This document shows positions 39,856 through 49,206 of a stretch of DNA of 64,000 bases, one piece after another. The DNA lies in NCBI RefSeq assembly GCF_004000985.1, contig NZ_BIMH01000027.1, forward strand, positions 1 to 64,000. Reading direction: 5' to 3'. Source of the DNA: Paenibacillus validus NBRC 15382 (GTDB lineage Bacteria; Bacillota; Bacilli; Paenibacillales; NBRC-103111). Each line of letters begins with the position of its first letter. Position 1 is the stretch's first letter. The translations under genes were made by a program, and so were the position numbers. The notes beneath the pieces are model-generated. The model did no database searches. It saw only the letters and a program-made list of their open reading frames with translations, and was not told the origin of the DNA.

Positions 39856-40765
39856 AGTCGTCGCTTTGCAGCCGCTTCATGAAATCTTCGGCTGCGCTGT
39901 AGCCCTGCTGACGCAAGTACCAGTTGTTGGCTGCCGCCTCCACCAATCCGGCCACGTCGCGTCCGGGCTGCAGTTGGATTTCGATATGCGGAATGCGGAT
40001 ATCCATGTACTCGGTAAACTTCGGCTCCAGCTCCAGCTCGTTGTTGAGCGCGTGATCCTGCCATTTCGTCAGCTCGATATCGAGCACGATCCGCGTCTCG
40101 TCCTGGAACGCCTTGCGTCCGTACAGCCGCGAAACGTTAATAAGCCCGATGCTGCGCAGGGCAAGGAACTCCTTCGTCTTGCCGTTATGCGTGCCGAGAA
40201 TCGTCTCGGGTCCGATTTTCTTCAGAACGACGATGTCATCGGCCACCAGCCGGTGTCCCCTCCGAATGAGCGTATGCGCAGTTTCACTCTTGCCGACGCC
40301 GGACTTGCCGCGCAGCAGTATACCGATGCCCGACACGTTGACGCATACGCCGTGCACGGCAATCTCCTGCGCCAAAGCTTTGGTCAGATAAGCGTCGACA
40401 AGCTCGATGAATCTGGACGACGGAAGCGGCGTGCGGAGCAGCGGAATACCTTCTTCCTCGCAATACTTCTTCAAATATTTCAACCCTTCCTGATTGCGGG
40501 TAACCACAAAGCAAGGCGGGTGATATTTCACGATATTGCCGATGTGCAGGTTGCGTTCTTCTTCGCTAAGCGTATGCAAGTAAGTAATTTCTTTGCTTCC
40601 GAGCACCTGCACATGCGCATGCGGGAAGAAATCGAAATACCCGACAAACTCAAGGCCCGGCCGGTGCACCCTCCCTTTGGGGATGACGGCGTTTAATTTA
40701 TGGCTTCCCGCCAGCACTTCCAAGGAGAAGCGCTCGACCAAATCCTGAACCGTTACCGATTTCAT
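39854..40765 (-). CDS. hprK: HPr kinase/phosphorylase
   Basis: A 303-residue bifunctional enzyme that phosphorylates and dephosphorylates Ser46 of HPr and so controls CcpA-mediated carbon catabolite repression. Catalytic His138 lies in AVHGVCVNVSG, the Walker A motif GKSGVGKS at 153-160, and the C-terminal region with GRDVAGLVEAAANN is normal. AAAGGAG lies before the ATG at 40765. In most Firmicutes lgt follows hprK; here the gene ends in a terminator and stands alone. A cre site at the LacI promoter (55115-55129) would be a target of the pathway it controls. Confidence 0.95.
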   Translation of the reverse strand: MKSVTVQDLVERFSLEVLAGSHKLNAVIPKGRVHRPGLEFVGYFDFFPHAHVQVLGSKEITYLHTLSEEERNLHIGNIVKYHPPCFVVTRNQEGLKYLKKYCEEEGIPLLRTPLPSSRFIELVDAYLTKALAQEIAVHGVCVNVSGIGILLRGKSGVGKSETAHTLIRRGHRLVADDIVVLKKIGPETILGTHNGKTKEFLALRSIGLINVSRLYGRKAFQDETRIVLDIELTKWQDHALNNELELEPKFTEYMDIRIPHIEIQLQPGRDVAGLVEAAANNWYLRQQGYSAAEDFMKRLQSDD

Positions 40766-41118
40766 ACAGCTTCTCTCCTTTAACCAGGTCATTCAACGTA
40801 CTAGTTCTACAGCTTCAAGCCGATTCCTCCCTGCAAAGAAAGCATTTCCATGACAATTGGGCTCCGCTTCGCGCTTACACGCCATTCGTCTGGTGCAGCT
40901 GGCGGTTCCCTGCGAAGGAAAGAGCCGTTTTTGCATTTATATGTCATATTACCTAACCTTAATAACCTGGGCTTACTCCGCCCTTTGTATAAAATTACAA
41001 ATCCAGCACCTTTTATTGTTAAAAAAAACAAACTCGTCCGAATTTTCTAGTTCCACACTCCCTCGACCGGTATATGTATGTTATATTTTATGACATAAAA
41101 GACGGGGGGAGCTTGACT
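40766..41118. other. Divergent intergenic region between hprK and the chemoreceptor gene
   Basis: About 350 AT-rich bases in the second half (40930-41110). No gene is convincing: the ORFs here lack ribosome binding sites and have odd composition. No sigma-D-type chemotaxis promoter was found. TATATTTTATGACATAAAAG (41080-41099) may hold a -10 box for the chemoreceptor gene. Confidence 0.35.
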
Positions 41119-43263
41119 ATGAAATCGAAGTCATCGTTTAAGGCATCCAGCCTTCAAAGTTTGTTCGTGCCCGGCATGTTCGTGATGAACCGACTGCGTT
41201 ATTTGTATAAATTCATCTTGATCGGGAGCGTCTTCTTCATTCCGATTGTGATTTTGATGCTGCAGTTGACTGGCGAAGCGAACCGGAATATCCGGTTTGC
41301 GGAGCAGGAGAAACAAGGGGCTCTTTTTCTCAAGCCGCTGGAGAGTCTATTTACCGATCTGGGACAATACCGCCTTGCGGCATTGGGGAACACCATCGGA
41401 ACACCCCCGACAAAGGAGAGACTTCAAGAGCTGGAGGCCCGCATCGAGCGCTCCCTCGAAGCTCTGGACCGGCTTGCGCTTCAATACAAGGACGAGCTGC
41501 AAGCGACCGAAGTCGTCGCCGACATCTCCGCAAGCTGGCGGGAGCTCAAAGCGGTATCGGACGGCTCCAGCCCGACCAAAACCGATGAAACCCATAAGAA
41601 GCTGGATGAACGCTTCGTACAGCTGATCGATACGGTCAAAGTGAACTCCAATCTGATTCTCGATCCACAGCTCAGCTCCTACTACTTAATGGATTCCATA
41701 ACCTCCACTTATCCTTCGCTGCTCGCCAAATTGAATCAAGCTGCGGCCATCGGCATGGAAGTCAGCAGCAAGACGCGTTTCTCAAACTCTGCGCAAAAAG
41801 ACGAGCTGCTCCTGGCGATCGGGGAAGTCGACAAGCATCAAAAGACGCTTGCCAAATCCATCATAACCGCAGCCAAAACCGAGCCCGCTTTGCTCGAATC
41901 CCTCGTGAAGGAATTGAGCGAAAGCGAGAATGCAGTCGTTCAGTTTAACGATCTGCTGCATGTGCAGCTGATTAACAATGCGTTTATCATTGTGGAGCCG
42001 GAGAAGGTCCGAACGCTCTATGAGGCGGCCGTCACCGCCAGCGAGAACCTGTACGCGAAGGAGATGGGCCTGCTGGTCCAGCAGCTGGACCAGCGGATAG
42101 CGAAGTATCACGCGACCAAGACGTTCTCGCTCTGGACCGTAGTTATCGTCCTCCTGTTCATCGCTTATTTATTCTTCTCCTTTACCCTTTCCTTGCAGCG
42201 AAGCATCCGGCAATTAGGCGAGGTCTCGCAACAATTGGGCGAAGGCCGCTTAACGGTCAGAGTCCCCGTGGAGACGAAGGACGAATTCAGATATGTCATG
42301 AACGCCTTCAATGCGCTCGCCGATTCGTTCCTGCAGGTTGTACAAGAGGGCAGGCACGTTTCCAGAACGACCTTGTCCGCTTCCGAACAGTTACACGCGA
42401 TCAGCACGTCAAGCACGGAGTTAACGAACAAGATCTCCCAGGCCTTCAAGGAAGTCGTGGCGGGGGCCGAAGTTCAAGTACAAGCCGCGCAAGAAACTTC
42501 CACTGCGATGAATGAAATGTCCGCCGGCGTGCAAAAAATCGCCGAATCCTCGTTCGTCGTTGCGGAGACGGCCGCTCACGCCGCCGAACAATCGGATAAA
42601 GGCCGCCTTGTTGTCGAAGACGCCATCCGGCAGATGAATCGGATTAAAGATAATGTGGCCGGCACGTCGGTGACGATCCGGCAGCTGGCGGAATTAACCC
42701 TTCAGATTGACCGCATTCTCAAAGTCATACGTGACATCTCCGAACAGACCCGGTTGTTGTCGTTGAACGCCTCCATTGAGGCGGCGCGTGCCGGAGAGCA
42801 CGGCCGTGGCTTTCAGGTCGTCGCCCTGGAGGTGAAGAAGCTGGCCGACGGCTCCACCGAGGCAGCCAAGCAAATTGCCGGATTAGTCGCGGAAATTACG
42901 CGCAGCTGCCGTAACGCCGTCGACCGAACCGAGCAGGATGCCTCGGAAGTTGACAAAGGCGCCGTCGCGATGGGCAATGTGGGGACGATCTTCGCCATGC
43001 TCGTAGGCGCTGTCAGTCAAGTATCCGAGCAAATCCAGGAAGTGTCCGCCGTCGCCGAGCAAATGTCGGCCGGAACCGAGCAAGTATCCGCATCCATGGA
43101 GGAAACGGTCCGCATCTCCCGTCATTCCACCCGGCACCTCCAGCAAGTAGCCTCGGCCAATGAAGAGCAGTTGGCTTCGATGCATCGCATTTTCCGCTCG
43201 GCCGAAACGCTCCAAACGTCTTCTCAAGAACTGCAGCGCTTGCTGGATGGGTTTAGAATATAG
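41119..43263 (+). CDS. Methyl-accepting chemotaxis protein
   Basis: A 714-residue chemoreceptor. Membrane helices at about 30-53 ([20 protein letters not shown]) and 345-367 ([20 protein letters not shown]) enclose an all-helical extracellular domain of about 290 residues. HAMP follows ([20 protein letters not shown]), then the cytoplasmic signalling hairpin with the conserved tip [20 protein letters not shown] followed by [13 protein letters not shown]. It binds CheA/CheW and steers flagellar movement. GGGGGGAG lies 7 nt before the ATG at 41119. The ligand is unknown. A strong hairpin follows. Confidence 0.92.
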   Translation: MKSKSSFKASSLQSLFVPGMFVMNRLRYLYKFILIGSVFFIPIVILMLQLTGEANRNIRFAEQEKQGALFLKPLESLFTDLGQYRLAALGNTIGTPPTKERLQELEARIERSLEALDRLALQYKDELQATEVVADISASWRELKAVSDGSSPTKTDETHKKLDERFVQLIDTVKVNSNLILDPQLSSYYLMDSITSTYPSLLAKLNQAAAIGMEVSSKTRFSNSAQKDELLLAIGEVDKHQKTLAKSIITAAKTEPALLESLVKELSESENAVVQFNDLLHVQLINNAFIIVEPEKVRTLYEAAVTASENLYAKEMGLLVQQLDQRIAKYHATKTFSLWTVVIVLLFIAYLFFSFTLSLQRSIRQLGEVSQQLGEGRLTVRVPVETKDEFRYVMNAFNALADSFLQVVQEGRHVSRTTLSASEQLHAISTSSTELTNKISQAFKEVVAGAEVQVQAAQETSTAMNEMSAGVQKIAESSFVVAETAAHAAEQSDKGRLVVEDAIRQMNRIKDNVAGTSVTIRQLAELTLQIDRILKVIRDISEQTRLLSLNASIEAARAGEHGRGFQVVALEVKKLADGSTEAAKQIAGLVAEITRSCRNAVDRTEQDASEVDKGAVAMGNVGTIFAMLVGAVSQVSEQIQEVSAVAEQMSAGTEQVSASMEETVRISRHSTRHLQQVASANEEQLASMHRIFRSAETLQTSSQELQRLLDGFRI

Positions 43264-43273
43264 GCTGCATACG

Positions 43274-43318
43274 AAGAACCTTAACCCTGCTGATGTTTCG
43301 CGGGGTTAAGGTTCTTTG
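43274..43318 (+). terminator. Terminator of the chemoreceptor gene
   Basis: AAGAACCTTAACCC (43274-43287) and its perfect complement (43303-43316) form a 14-bp stem 10 nt after the stop codon; the T-run is short (TTCTTT). Confidence 0.7.
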
Positions 43319-43513
43319 CTGCCGCAGTAAATGGAGATACAAGCTAAACTTATCGTTAGTCCAAAGGGGATTCGCACGCATGCCGGATATGACGGAGATT
43401 CATTACGCGGTGGCCGGCATCATCATCGGTGCCATGTAACATCGCCGGGGGCTTCTGTAAGCTGAAGGTGTCTGTTCCTAGACTGGCGAGGCGCCTTATC
43501 CGGATTGAACCGG

Positions 43514-44821
43514 CTACGAGGCAGCCTCGCTTAACGGCAATCTAACCGTCACCTCGGTGCCTTGGTACAGAACGCTCGCGATCTCGATTTCGCCGGCGAA
43601 ATGGTCGATCAATTGCTTCGCCATGAACAAACCGATCCCTTGGCCGCTTTTTTCATGGTTCATTTTCTCATACTTGCGGAACAGCTTATGGGTCTGTTCT
43701 TCGCTCATCCCGATGCCTTGGTCGCGTATGACCAGCACGACTCGCTTCCCCTGAACACCGGCCTTGAACCAAACCGTGCCGCCCTCATGACTGTATTTAA
43801 TCGCATTGCTCAGCAGATTGGAGATGATAAGCTTCAACCCGATCGCATTCCCGAGTATCGTCTCACCGCCGAGACTGCATTCGCTGTGCAGCGCGATAGC
43901 TTGCGTACGGGCTTTCGTTACCATCATAGGCAGCACCTCGCAAACGATAGGCGCTACCGCGATTTTCGATTTCACCCACAGCGATTCCGACGACAGCATC
44001 TGTTCCGTGTTGATAATATGCGTAATTTCATTATCGATAACGTCCACATAATCGATGATCGCCTGCAGCTTCGCTTGGGCGGACCGATCTTCTTCCCTGT
44101 TCTGCAGCAAGGTCGCGTAAGCTTTAATCACCGTCAAGGGATTGCGAACCTCGTGCGAGACGACGTGCGCAAACTCCAGCTTCTGCTTGTATAAATCGAC
44201 TTCCGATTGCATTTGGGTATGTACGGCAAGCGAAGGGAACAGCACCGTTTTTCCTTTTTGGTTATAAAAGGTCGATTTCGCCAAGCTGGTATCGGTCATG
44301 ACGTACTCATGGCTCTTCAGCATCTCGTTCTGCACGTTGGCCGGCACATGGCGCCCATCATACACGCACACTCCGAGAATCCCCCACTCGCTCAAGGACG
44401 TATCGCAATGACACTCATACTTCCGCAGCTGCTCCAGGATGTCCGCCTGGTCCTGCCAATAGACATGACCCCAAGACCGCACCGTAAGCAGGCGATTGAC
44501 AAAGGGCTGGAACAACTCTTCCAGGCTTTCCAAGATCAGCTTTACATGAAACGCCCCGTACTTGCCGTAAAACTCCCGGTGATCGAAAAAATGGATATGC
44601 TCGAACTCCTTCTCTTCGATCACATCGGTTAAACGCTCGTAGATGAGCCGCTGGTTGTCGAGACTATCGATAAGCACGATTTCCTGCCCTTGCCGAAGTC
44701 CGGTACGAACAAACGCCACGGCATTGCTCAGGTAGCCCTCATAAGATTCGTAAAAATATAGGATGTGCGCCCCATTCGAAACGTCAATTTGGTCCGTTAA
44801 TGAAATCGATGCCATCGCCAT
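43514..44821 (-). CDS. MEDS-domain sensor histidine kinase (paralogue 2)
   Basis: A 435-residue cytosolic kinase, alike over its full length to the protein at 27149-28459. MEDS domain: HILYFYESYEGYLSNAVAFV, IVLIDSLDNQ, SWGHVYW and HCDTSLSEWGILGVCVYDGR; phosphoacceptor His223 in FAHVVSHEVRNPLTVIKAYA; ATPase domain NLLSNAIKYSHEG, RDQGIGMSEEQ and GQGIGLFMAKQLIDHFAG. Start at the ATG at 44821, 8 nt after GGGAG; the codon at 44830 is a GTG inside that leader. No response regulator is adjacent. Its promoter must lie in or near the end of the TVP38 gene; it may be co-transcribed with it. Confidence 0.87.
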   Translation of the reverse strand: MAMASISLTDQIDVSNGAHILYFYESYEGYLSNAVAFVRTGLRQGQEIVLIDSLDNQRLIYERLTDVIEEKEFEHIHFFDHREFYGKYGAFHVKLILESLEELFQPFVNRLLTVRSWGHVYWQDQADILEQLRKYECHCDTSLSEWGILGVCVYDGRHVPANVQNEMLKSHEYVMTDTSLAKSTFYNQKGKTVLFPSLAVHTQMQSEVDLYKQKLEFAHVVSHEVRNPLTVIKAYATLLQNREEDRSAQAKLQAIIDYVDVIDNEITHIINTEQMLSSESLWVKSKIAVAPIVCEVLPMMVTKARTQAIALHSECSLGGETILGNAIGLKLIISNLLSNAIKYSHEGGTVWFKAGVQGKRVVLVIRDQGIGMSEEQTHKLFRKYEKMNHEKSGQGIGLFMAKQLIDHFAGEIEIASVLYQGTEVTVRLPLSEAAS

Positions 44822-44893
44822 CTTACACACTCCCGCCTGCCGCTAGTCCACAAGTTAATGGTGTTGATTTCTTACATTCGACGTTACAAATAA

Positions 44894-45511
44894 TTATCCT
44901 TTATCTGGATGGGACTGATTCTGGGCTTGTCCCCGTTCCCGCGTATAGTAAGCCTCGATCTTCTTGCTGGCCCATAACGAAGCGCCGATAAACAGCAGCA
45001 CGTAGACGATTTGCGCCGGATTGCGGATATACCGCTCCAGGTCGTAACCGATATAGGAAACGTAGAACACCATAATGGCTTTGCCGAACAGGATCGCGAT
45101 CAAGAACGAACGCAGCCGCATTCCTGCAAGGCCGGCCGCCATATTAACGACCACGAAGGGGCCTACGGGAAACAAACTTAACAGAAACACATAACCGAAC
45201 GCGTTCCGGCGAACCCATCTCATGCTTCGCTCCACCTTCGGGCGGCGGGCCCACTTCTCCAGGTATGGATGTCCGGAGATTCGGCGCACGAGCTGGAAAG
45301 TCACCAGGCAGCCGCTCACCATGCCGAGCCAGGAATAGAAGAAGCCGAGCCATAATCCGTACACCGCAGCGTTCACGCCAACAATGACGATCGTAGGCAA
45401 GGGCGGGATGAAAGATTTCAGGAAGGTCAAAAGTATACCGGGGAGAGGCCCCAGGCTACGGTAACGTTCCAGCAAATCTTTGAGGTTATCCTCGGTCAAA
45501 TAAGAGATCAT
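44894..45511 (-). CDS. TVP38/TMEM64 family (VTT domain) membrane protein
   Basis: A 205-residue protein with about five membrane segments in the VTT/SNARE-associated pattern: the re-entrant region LKSFIPPLPTIVIVGVNAAV, then WLGMVSGCLVTFQLVRRISG and LFPVGPFVVVNMAAGLAGMR. Members of the wider DedA/TVP38 group act as lipid scramblases or undecaprenyl-phosphate flippases; no specific role can be given. AAGGAG lies 9-10 nt before the ATG. Located directly upstream of MEDS kinase 2, with about 70 bases between. Confidence 0.82.
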   Translation of the reverse strand: MISYLTEDNLKDLLERYRSLGPLPGILLTFLKSFIPPLPTIVIVGVNAAVYGLWLGFFYSWLGMVSGCLVTFQLVRRISGHPYLEKWARRPKVERSMRWVRRNAFGYVFLLSLFPVGPFVVVNMAAGLAGMRLRSFLIAILFGKAIMVFYVSYIGYDLERYIRNPAQIVYVLLFIGASLWASKKIEAYYTRERGQAQNQSHPDKG

Positions 45512-45702
45512 ATCCCAGGCTCCTTTTCAAGAACTCGTTAAAAAATGCGTTATTTTATTATACGTTGAACCGGATCGAATTGAATAGCGGGAAAAAAAAT
45601 ACGATGGCGAGTAAAAAAAAGCCTGACCCAGTTAACGGTCAAAGCTTTTATGAACGGAGCCGGAAGCGATCATCGCCCAATTTTCACGAAAATCTGTATG
45701 TC

Positions 45703-45801
45703 TGTGGATATGTTGATATCGACATGAAAACTTATGCACAGCAAGCGATTGCCGCTTGTGGGCTTTGTGTATAACCCTGTGGATAAACATCGTTATCAGC
45801 A
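45703..45801. promoter_or_regulatory. DnaA-box cluster
   Basis: Within 99 bases: TGTGGATAT (45703-45711, one mismatch), TTATGCACA (45732-45740, one mismatch), TGTGTATAA (45766-45774, one mismatch), TGTGGATAA (45778-45786, perfect complement of TTATCCACA) and TTATCAGCA (45793-45801, two mismatches). An AT-rich tract lies at 45540-45565. There is no dnaA, dnaN or rep gene nearby, so this is not an obvious origin; it may be a DnaA-titrating or DnaA-responsive site. No gene is convincing in 45512-45895. Confidence 0.6.
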
Positions 45802-45895
45802 CGGTATCCCTCCCGAGTCCGCCGGCCCGGATAAGCTCATCGAATCAGGAATCCCGATCATCAACAACGCCAATAAGCGAGGTTAAATGAACGGC

Positions 45896-46205
45896 TTAAT
45901 ACTGGAAATAAACCACTTTCATCTCGGTATAAAATTCTTTGTTCGAGCTTCCGATCGAGTACGCGCCGAAGCCGGATTGCTTCACGCCCCCAAACGGCAT
46001 ATGGGCCGCGCTTGCCGTGCCATGATTGATATGCACCATGCCGCTTTCCACCTGATCGGCAAAACGGTAAGCCGAGGATAGATTTTCAGTAAAAATGGCT
46101 GCCGCCAATCCATATTCGACCGAATTGGCGATCTCAAGAGCTTGCTGCTCGCTTTCCACCGAAATGATGACAATCGGGGATTTCAGCCCCTCCAGACCGG
46201 ACTGC
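45896..46205 (-). pseudogene. 3' remnant of an aldehyde dehydrogenase gene
   Basis: The decoded sequence LKSPIVIISVESEQQALEIA, then NSVEYGLAAAIFTENLSSAY, then ADQVESGMVHINHGTASAAH and MPFGGVKQSGFG is the C-terminal end of NAD-dependent aldehyde dehydrogenases (normally about 480 residues). The catalytic Cys and Glu regions are missing and the upstream sequence is unrelated, so this is a truncated gene. It directly adjoins the promoter region of the plus-strand gene at 46302. Confidence 0.8.
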
Positions 46206-46256
46206 CTGCAATTGTAAGCATGATGATTTCTCTTCCCATATATCCATAACTTTGGT

Positions 46257-46262
46257 TATAAT
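46257..46262 (+). promoter_or_regulatory. Possible -10 box of the DUF2306-like gene
   Basis: A perfect TATAAT 40 bases before the ATG at 46302; no good -35 box accompanies it at 16-18 nt. Confidence 0.35.
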
Positions 46263-46301
46263 TTCTTAAGTGCTCACAATACGTTCACAGGAGATGGTTC
46301 G

Positions 46302-47012
46302 ATGGAACTAGCGTTTCACTTTAGCAGATGGCTACATATTGTTGCGGGTTTTTTGGCGTTACTCGTATTTTGGATCCCGATTGTCACGAAGAAGGGCGGA
46401 AAGACGCATAATCGGATCGGCTGGATTTATGTATACGCGATGACCATCGTCTCCATTAGCGCTTTGTATATGGGGATTTTTCGCATTTTCCTGGACCCGG
46501 CCAGCGATCAGGACCGCATCTCCTTCTCATGGTTCTTAATCTTTATCTCGATCCTGAGCGGAGCCAGCGCCTGGTACGGCATTCGGGTGCTTCGCTTTAA
46601 ACGGCGGCAGGAGAAGCACCGCAACGTATGGGATTTGATGTTCCCTATCCTGTTATTGCTCTCCGGAGCCGGCATCAGTATTTACGGGTTTACAATTGCT
46701 TTCCCCTTGCTGCAATACTTCCCGCTCCTCGGGGTTTTCCTCGGCGTAACCCATCTTCTGTATTGGTTAAAGGCGCCCCGATTAAAAATGCATTGGGTCA
46801 TGGAGCATATTGCCGGCATGCTCACCTGTTGTATCGCGACCATTACGGCCTTCACCGTATTCGGCGCTCCCAAGCTGCTGCAAATCCAATCCGTCAGCAC
46901 CATCCTGTGGTTTATACCGACGATCGTTATCGTTCCTTTACTGATCGGGTTCTCCAATTACTATAAGAAGAAGTACAATCCGCCGAAGAACCGGGCCACC
47001 CTTGAACGGTAG
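46302..47012 (+). CDS. DUF2306-like integral membrane protein
   Basis: A 236-residue protein with about seven membrane helices: HFSRWLHIVAGFLALLVFWI at the start, THNRIGWIYVYAMTIVSISA, and MHWVMEHIAGMLTCCIATIT late on. Histidines in the helices (His6, His12, His36 and the HWVMEH pair) are reminiscent of haem- or metal-binding membrane proteins, but no function is known. AGGAGATGG lies before the ATG. Monocistronic. Confidence 0.7.
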   Translation: MELAFHFSRWLHIVAGFLALLVFWIPIVTKKGGKTHNRIGWIYVYAMTIVSISALYMGIFRIFLDPASDQDRISFSWFLIFISILSGASAWYGIRVLRFKRRQEKHRNVWDLMFPILLLLSGAGISIYGFTIAFPLLQYFPLLGVFLGVTHLLYWLKAPRLKMHWVMEHIAGMLTCCIATITAFTVFGAPKLLQIQSVSTILWFIPTIVIVPLLIGFSNYYKKKYNPPKNRATLER

Positions 47013-47057
47013 CAACGCCCCCGTCACGGATAACCATTCCGGGCCGTTCCACACGAA

Positions 47058-47087
47058 AGCGCGCTGACCTCAAACGGTCAGCGCGCT
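47058..47087. terminator. 12-bp hairpin between convergent genes
   Basis: AGCGCGCTGACC (47058-47069) and GGTCAGCGCGCT (47076-47087) pair perfectly around a 6-nt loop, between the DUF2306-like gene and the aldo/keto reductase. No T-run, so it is a weak or factor-dependent terminator. Confidence 0.5.
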
Positions 47088-47112
47088 CGCTCCTAAAGCT
47101 GTATGGCTGTCC

Positions 47113-48030
47113 TTACACAATATCGAGAGGAACTTTTCTGGAGGGCTTGGGAAAGACGGCATCCAGTCTTTGCAAGTCTTCTTCCGTTAACTGAACGAGG
47201 CCTGCCGCCGCATTCTCAAGCACATGCTCTTCCGTCGATGCCTTAGGTATGGCTATCGCATCTCCGTTTCGGATACACCATGCCAAGAGAAGCTGCAGCG
47301 GCTTGATATGATGCCGATCGGCGATGTCCTTGACCACTTCGTTCTCCACCAGCCCTTTTCTTAAAGATCCCGCCTGCGCCATAGGACAGTAGGCCATGAT
47401 CGGCATACGGTGTTCTCTTTGCCAAGGCAGCAAATCATATTCAATGCCGCGGGAACCAAGGTGATAGAGTACTTGATTCGTTACACAATGCGAACCTTTA
47501 GCCAACGCGGACAGCTCTTTCATATCGGCCGTATCGAGGTTCGAGACGCCCCATCTCCGTATTTTTCCCGCTTCAACCAGTCTTTCCATGCCTTCTATCG
47601 TTTCGCTTAAAGGAACGCTGCCTCTCCAGTGAAGCAGGTACAGGTCGAGGCGGTCCGTCTTTAATCGTTTCAGGCTGTCTTCACAGCTTTTGGCTATTCG
47701 GCCCCGTCCGGCATTATGCGGATACACCTTGGAAACCAGAAATACGCGATCCCTTATGCCTTCGATCGCTTCCCCGACCAGCGACTCGGATCTTCCGTCA
47801 CCATACATTTCCGCGGTATCGATCAAGCTCATGCCAAGCTCCACACCGAGTCTTAAGGTTTTCATTTCTTCCTGCCTTTTGGAAGGCTCGTCTCCGATAA
47901 ACCAAGTGCCTTGACCGAGTCTGGGCAATACGGTTCCGTCCGGAAGCGTAACGGTACGCCCGGCGTTCGCACTTTTTATATTTTCGATTTGTTCCCGGCT
48001 GATTTTAGCCACAGGCTCCATCTCCTTCAT
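47113..48030 (-). CDS. Aldo/keto reductase
   Basis: A 305-residue NADPH-dependent oxidoreductase with a TIM-barrel fold. Seen: LPRLGQGTWFIGD, DTAEMYGDG with catalytic Asp and Tyr, VSKVYP with Lys, LLHWRGSVPL with His, and the C-terminal cofactor site AIPKASTEEHVLENA. It belongs to the YtbE/2,5-diketogluconate reductase-like group; substrate unknown. The start is uncertain: ATG at 48030, ATG at 48021, or a GTG at 48012 which has the best spacing from AAGGAG. Not in an obvious operon. Confidence 0.9.
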   Translation of the reverse strand: MKEMEPVAKISREQIENIKSANAGRTVTLPDGTVLPRLGQGTWFIGDEPSKRQEEMKTLRLGVELGMSLIDTAEMYGDGRSESLVGEAIEGIRDRVFLVSKVYPHNAGRGRIAKSCEDSLKRLKTDRLDLYLLHWRGSVPLSETIEGMERLVEAGKIRRWGVSNLDTADMKELSALAKGSHCVTNQVLYHLGSRGIEYDLLPWQREHRMPIMAYCPMAQAGSLRKGLVENEVVKDIADRHHIKPLQLLLAWCIRNGDAIAIPKASTEEHVLENAAAGLVQLTEEDLQRLDAVFPKPSRKVPLDIV

Positions 48031-48353
48031 CCGTTCATTTGCGGTATTTTTCCCCTAAAACGGCATCCTAAACCTTCCCTCTCCAGCCAATCACGATCAT
48101 ATTTCACCAAATCGAGCCATCGACACCCGGACTTCACTCCCCTTGGTTTGTAAGCATCGGATTCGTAAACAGAACCCATCGCCCTAAACGTATTTTACAA
48201 TAACCAAGGCCCGGATGCCGGTAAATCTTGGTGGATCCATGTACGCCGGGCCGGTATCCAGAAATACCGGAATTCATGCAAAAAAGGAGCCCGAACCGAG
48301 TGCCTTCGGCCGAACCCCTTGTCTGATCGATTTGCCAACGCTCCACTAGCCGG
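48031..48353. other. Intergenic region holding the end of the phosphate-sugar operon
   Basis: Holds the terminator at 48280-48320 and a small CCGGTAT/ATACCGG hairpin (48251-48270). The remainder, up to the aldo/keto reductase, should contain its promoter but none is clear. No gene seen. Confidence 0.4.
48280..48320 (-). terminator. Probable terminator of the LacI/ABC operon
   Basis: Minus strand: AGGGGTTCGG can pair with the segment ending GGGCTCCT over 10 positions with several G-U pairs, followed by six Ts (48280-48285). It lies 33 bases after the inositol-monophosphatase-type gene. Confidence 0.5.
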
Positions 48354-49166
48354 TTAAGCATGGATGGTGGGCTGCATACATGCCAGCATCGGCTGATGAA
48401 CGAAGCCATTGCTCGCGACGATGTTTTTCGTGAATAAATCGAAGGGGCGACCTGCCGTATCCGTCACGGTCCCTCCCGCCTCCTGAATGAGAATAACCCC
48501 TGCTGCCGTATCCCACACGTTCAGCCCGTATTCCCAGTAGGCTCCGAGCTTGCCCGATGCGACATAAGCCAATTGCAGGGCCGCTGACCCTAACGACCGG
48601 ATAGACCTGCATTTCCCGCTCAATTCACCCAGACATTCCACGCCCACGGCTCTTGCCCGCTCATCCGTCGGAAAGCCGGTGCCAAGTAAAGTTTGTTCCA
48701 ACCGGTCCACGTTCGACACCGATATGCGTTTCCCGTTCACGAATGCGCCCTGCCCCTTCGCGGCCCAATACATTTCGTCCGAGCAGGGGTCATAGATGAC
48801 GCCTGCCGTCAGCTCCCCCCGGCAAGCTAAAGCGATGGACACCGTAAACCCCGGCATGTTATGGACAAAGTTGCTGGTGCCGTCGATCGGGTCGACAATC
48901 CATAGGAACGGCTCAGCCGACGCTTGCTCCAGCCTGCCAACGAATCGCTCGCCGCTGCCGAACGACTCTTCCTCCCCCAAGAAGGTATGCTCGGGATATT
49001 GTTCCTCAATGCGCTGCCGGATCATCAGCTCGGAAGCCCGATCAATTTCCGTGACAAGGTCAAAGCTTGAGCTTTTCTCATCCGTCACATAGGAAGTCCC
49101 TAAACGGGATTTGATCATGGCTCCGGCATCCCTGGCAATCCGCTTGGCGATCTCCAAATGGTTCAA
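48354..49166 (-). CDS. Inositol-monophosphatase-family phosphatase
   Basis: A 270-residue Mg-dependent phosphatase. Metal site motifs: GEEES (FLGEEESFG), WIVDPIDGTSNFVHNMPGFT, and NVWDTAAGVILIQEAGG. Family members remove phosphate from inositol phosphates, histidinol phosphate, sugar phosphates or PAP. I use the TTG at 49166 as start: AGGAGG lies 6 nt before it and the resulting length fits the family; the longer frame to 49256 runs into the ABC ATPase gene. It ends the LacI-led operon and probably dephosphorylates the imported compound. Confidence 0.9.
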   Translation of the reverse strand: MNHLEIAKRIARDAGAMIKSRLGTSYVTDEKSSSFDLVTEIDRASELMIRQRIEEQYPEHTFLGEEESFGSGERFVGRLEQASAEPFLWIVDPIDGTSNFVHNMPGFTVSIALACRGELTAGVIYDPCSDEMYWAAKGQGAFVNGKRISVSNVDRLEQTLLGTGFPTDERARAVGVECLGELSGKCRSIRSLGSAALQLAYVASGKLGAYWEYGLNVWDTAAGVILIQEAGGTVTDTAGRPFDLFTKNIVASNGFVHQPMLACMQPTIHA

Positions 49167-49206
49167 ATAGAACCTCCTCTTTTCTGGATCAAAATTGATC
49201 TCCTCC

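Noticed and set aside
43381-43440. A 19-codon ORF (MPDMTEIHYAVAGIIIGAM) after the chemoreceptor terminator
   Set aside because: A weak AAAGGGG site precedes it and the sequence looks like the start of a membrane protein, but it is too short and has no recognisable continuation; possibly a relic.
45565-45774. A 69-codon plus-strand ORF across the DnaA-box cluster
   Set aside because: It has no ribosome binding site, its composition is unlike a protein, and the start is in a poly-A tract.
45703-45801. Chromosomal or plasmid origin of replication
   Set aside because: DnaA boxes are present but no dnaA, dnaN, rep or par genes and no clear unwinding element, so only a box cluster is claimed.
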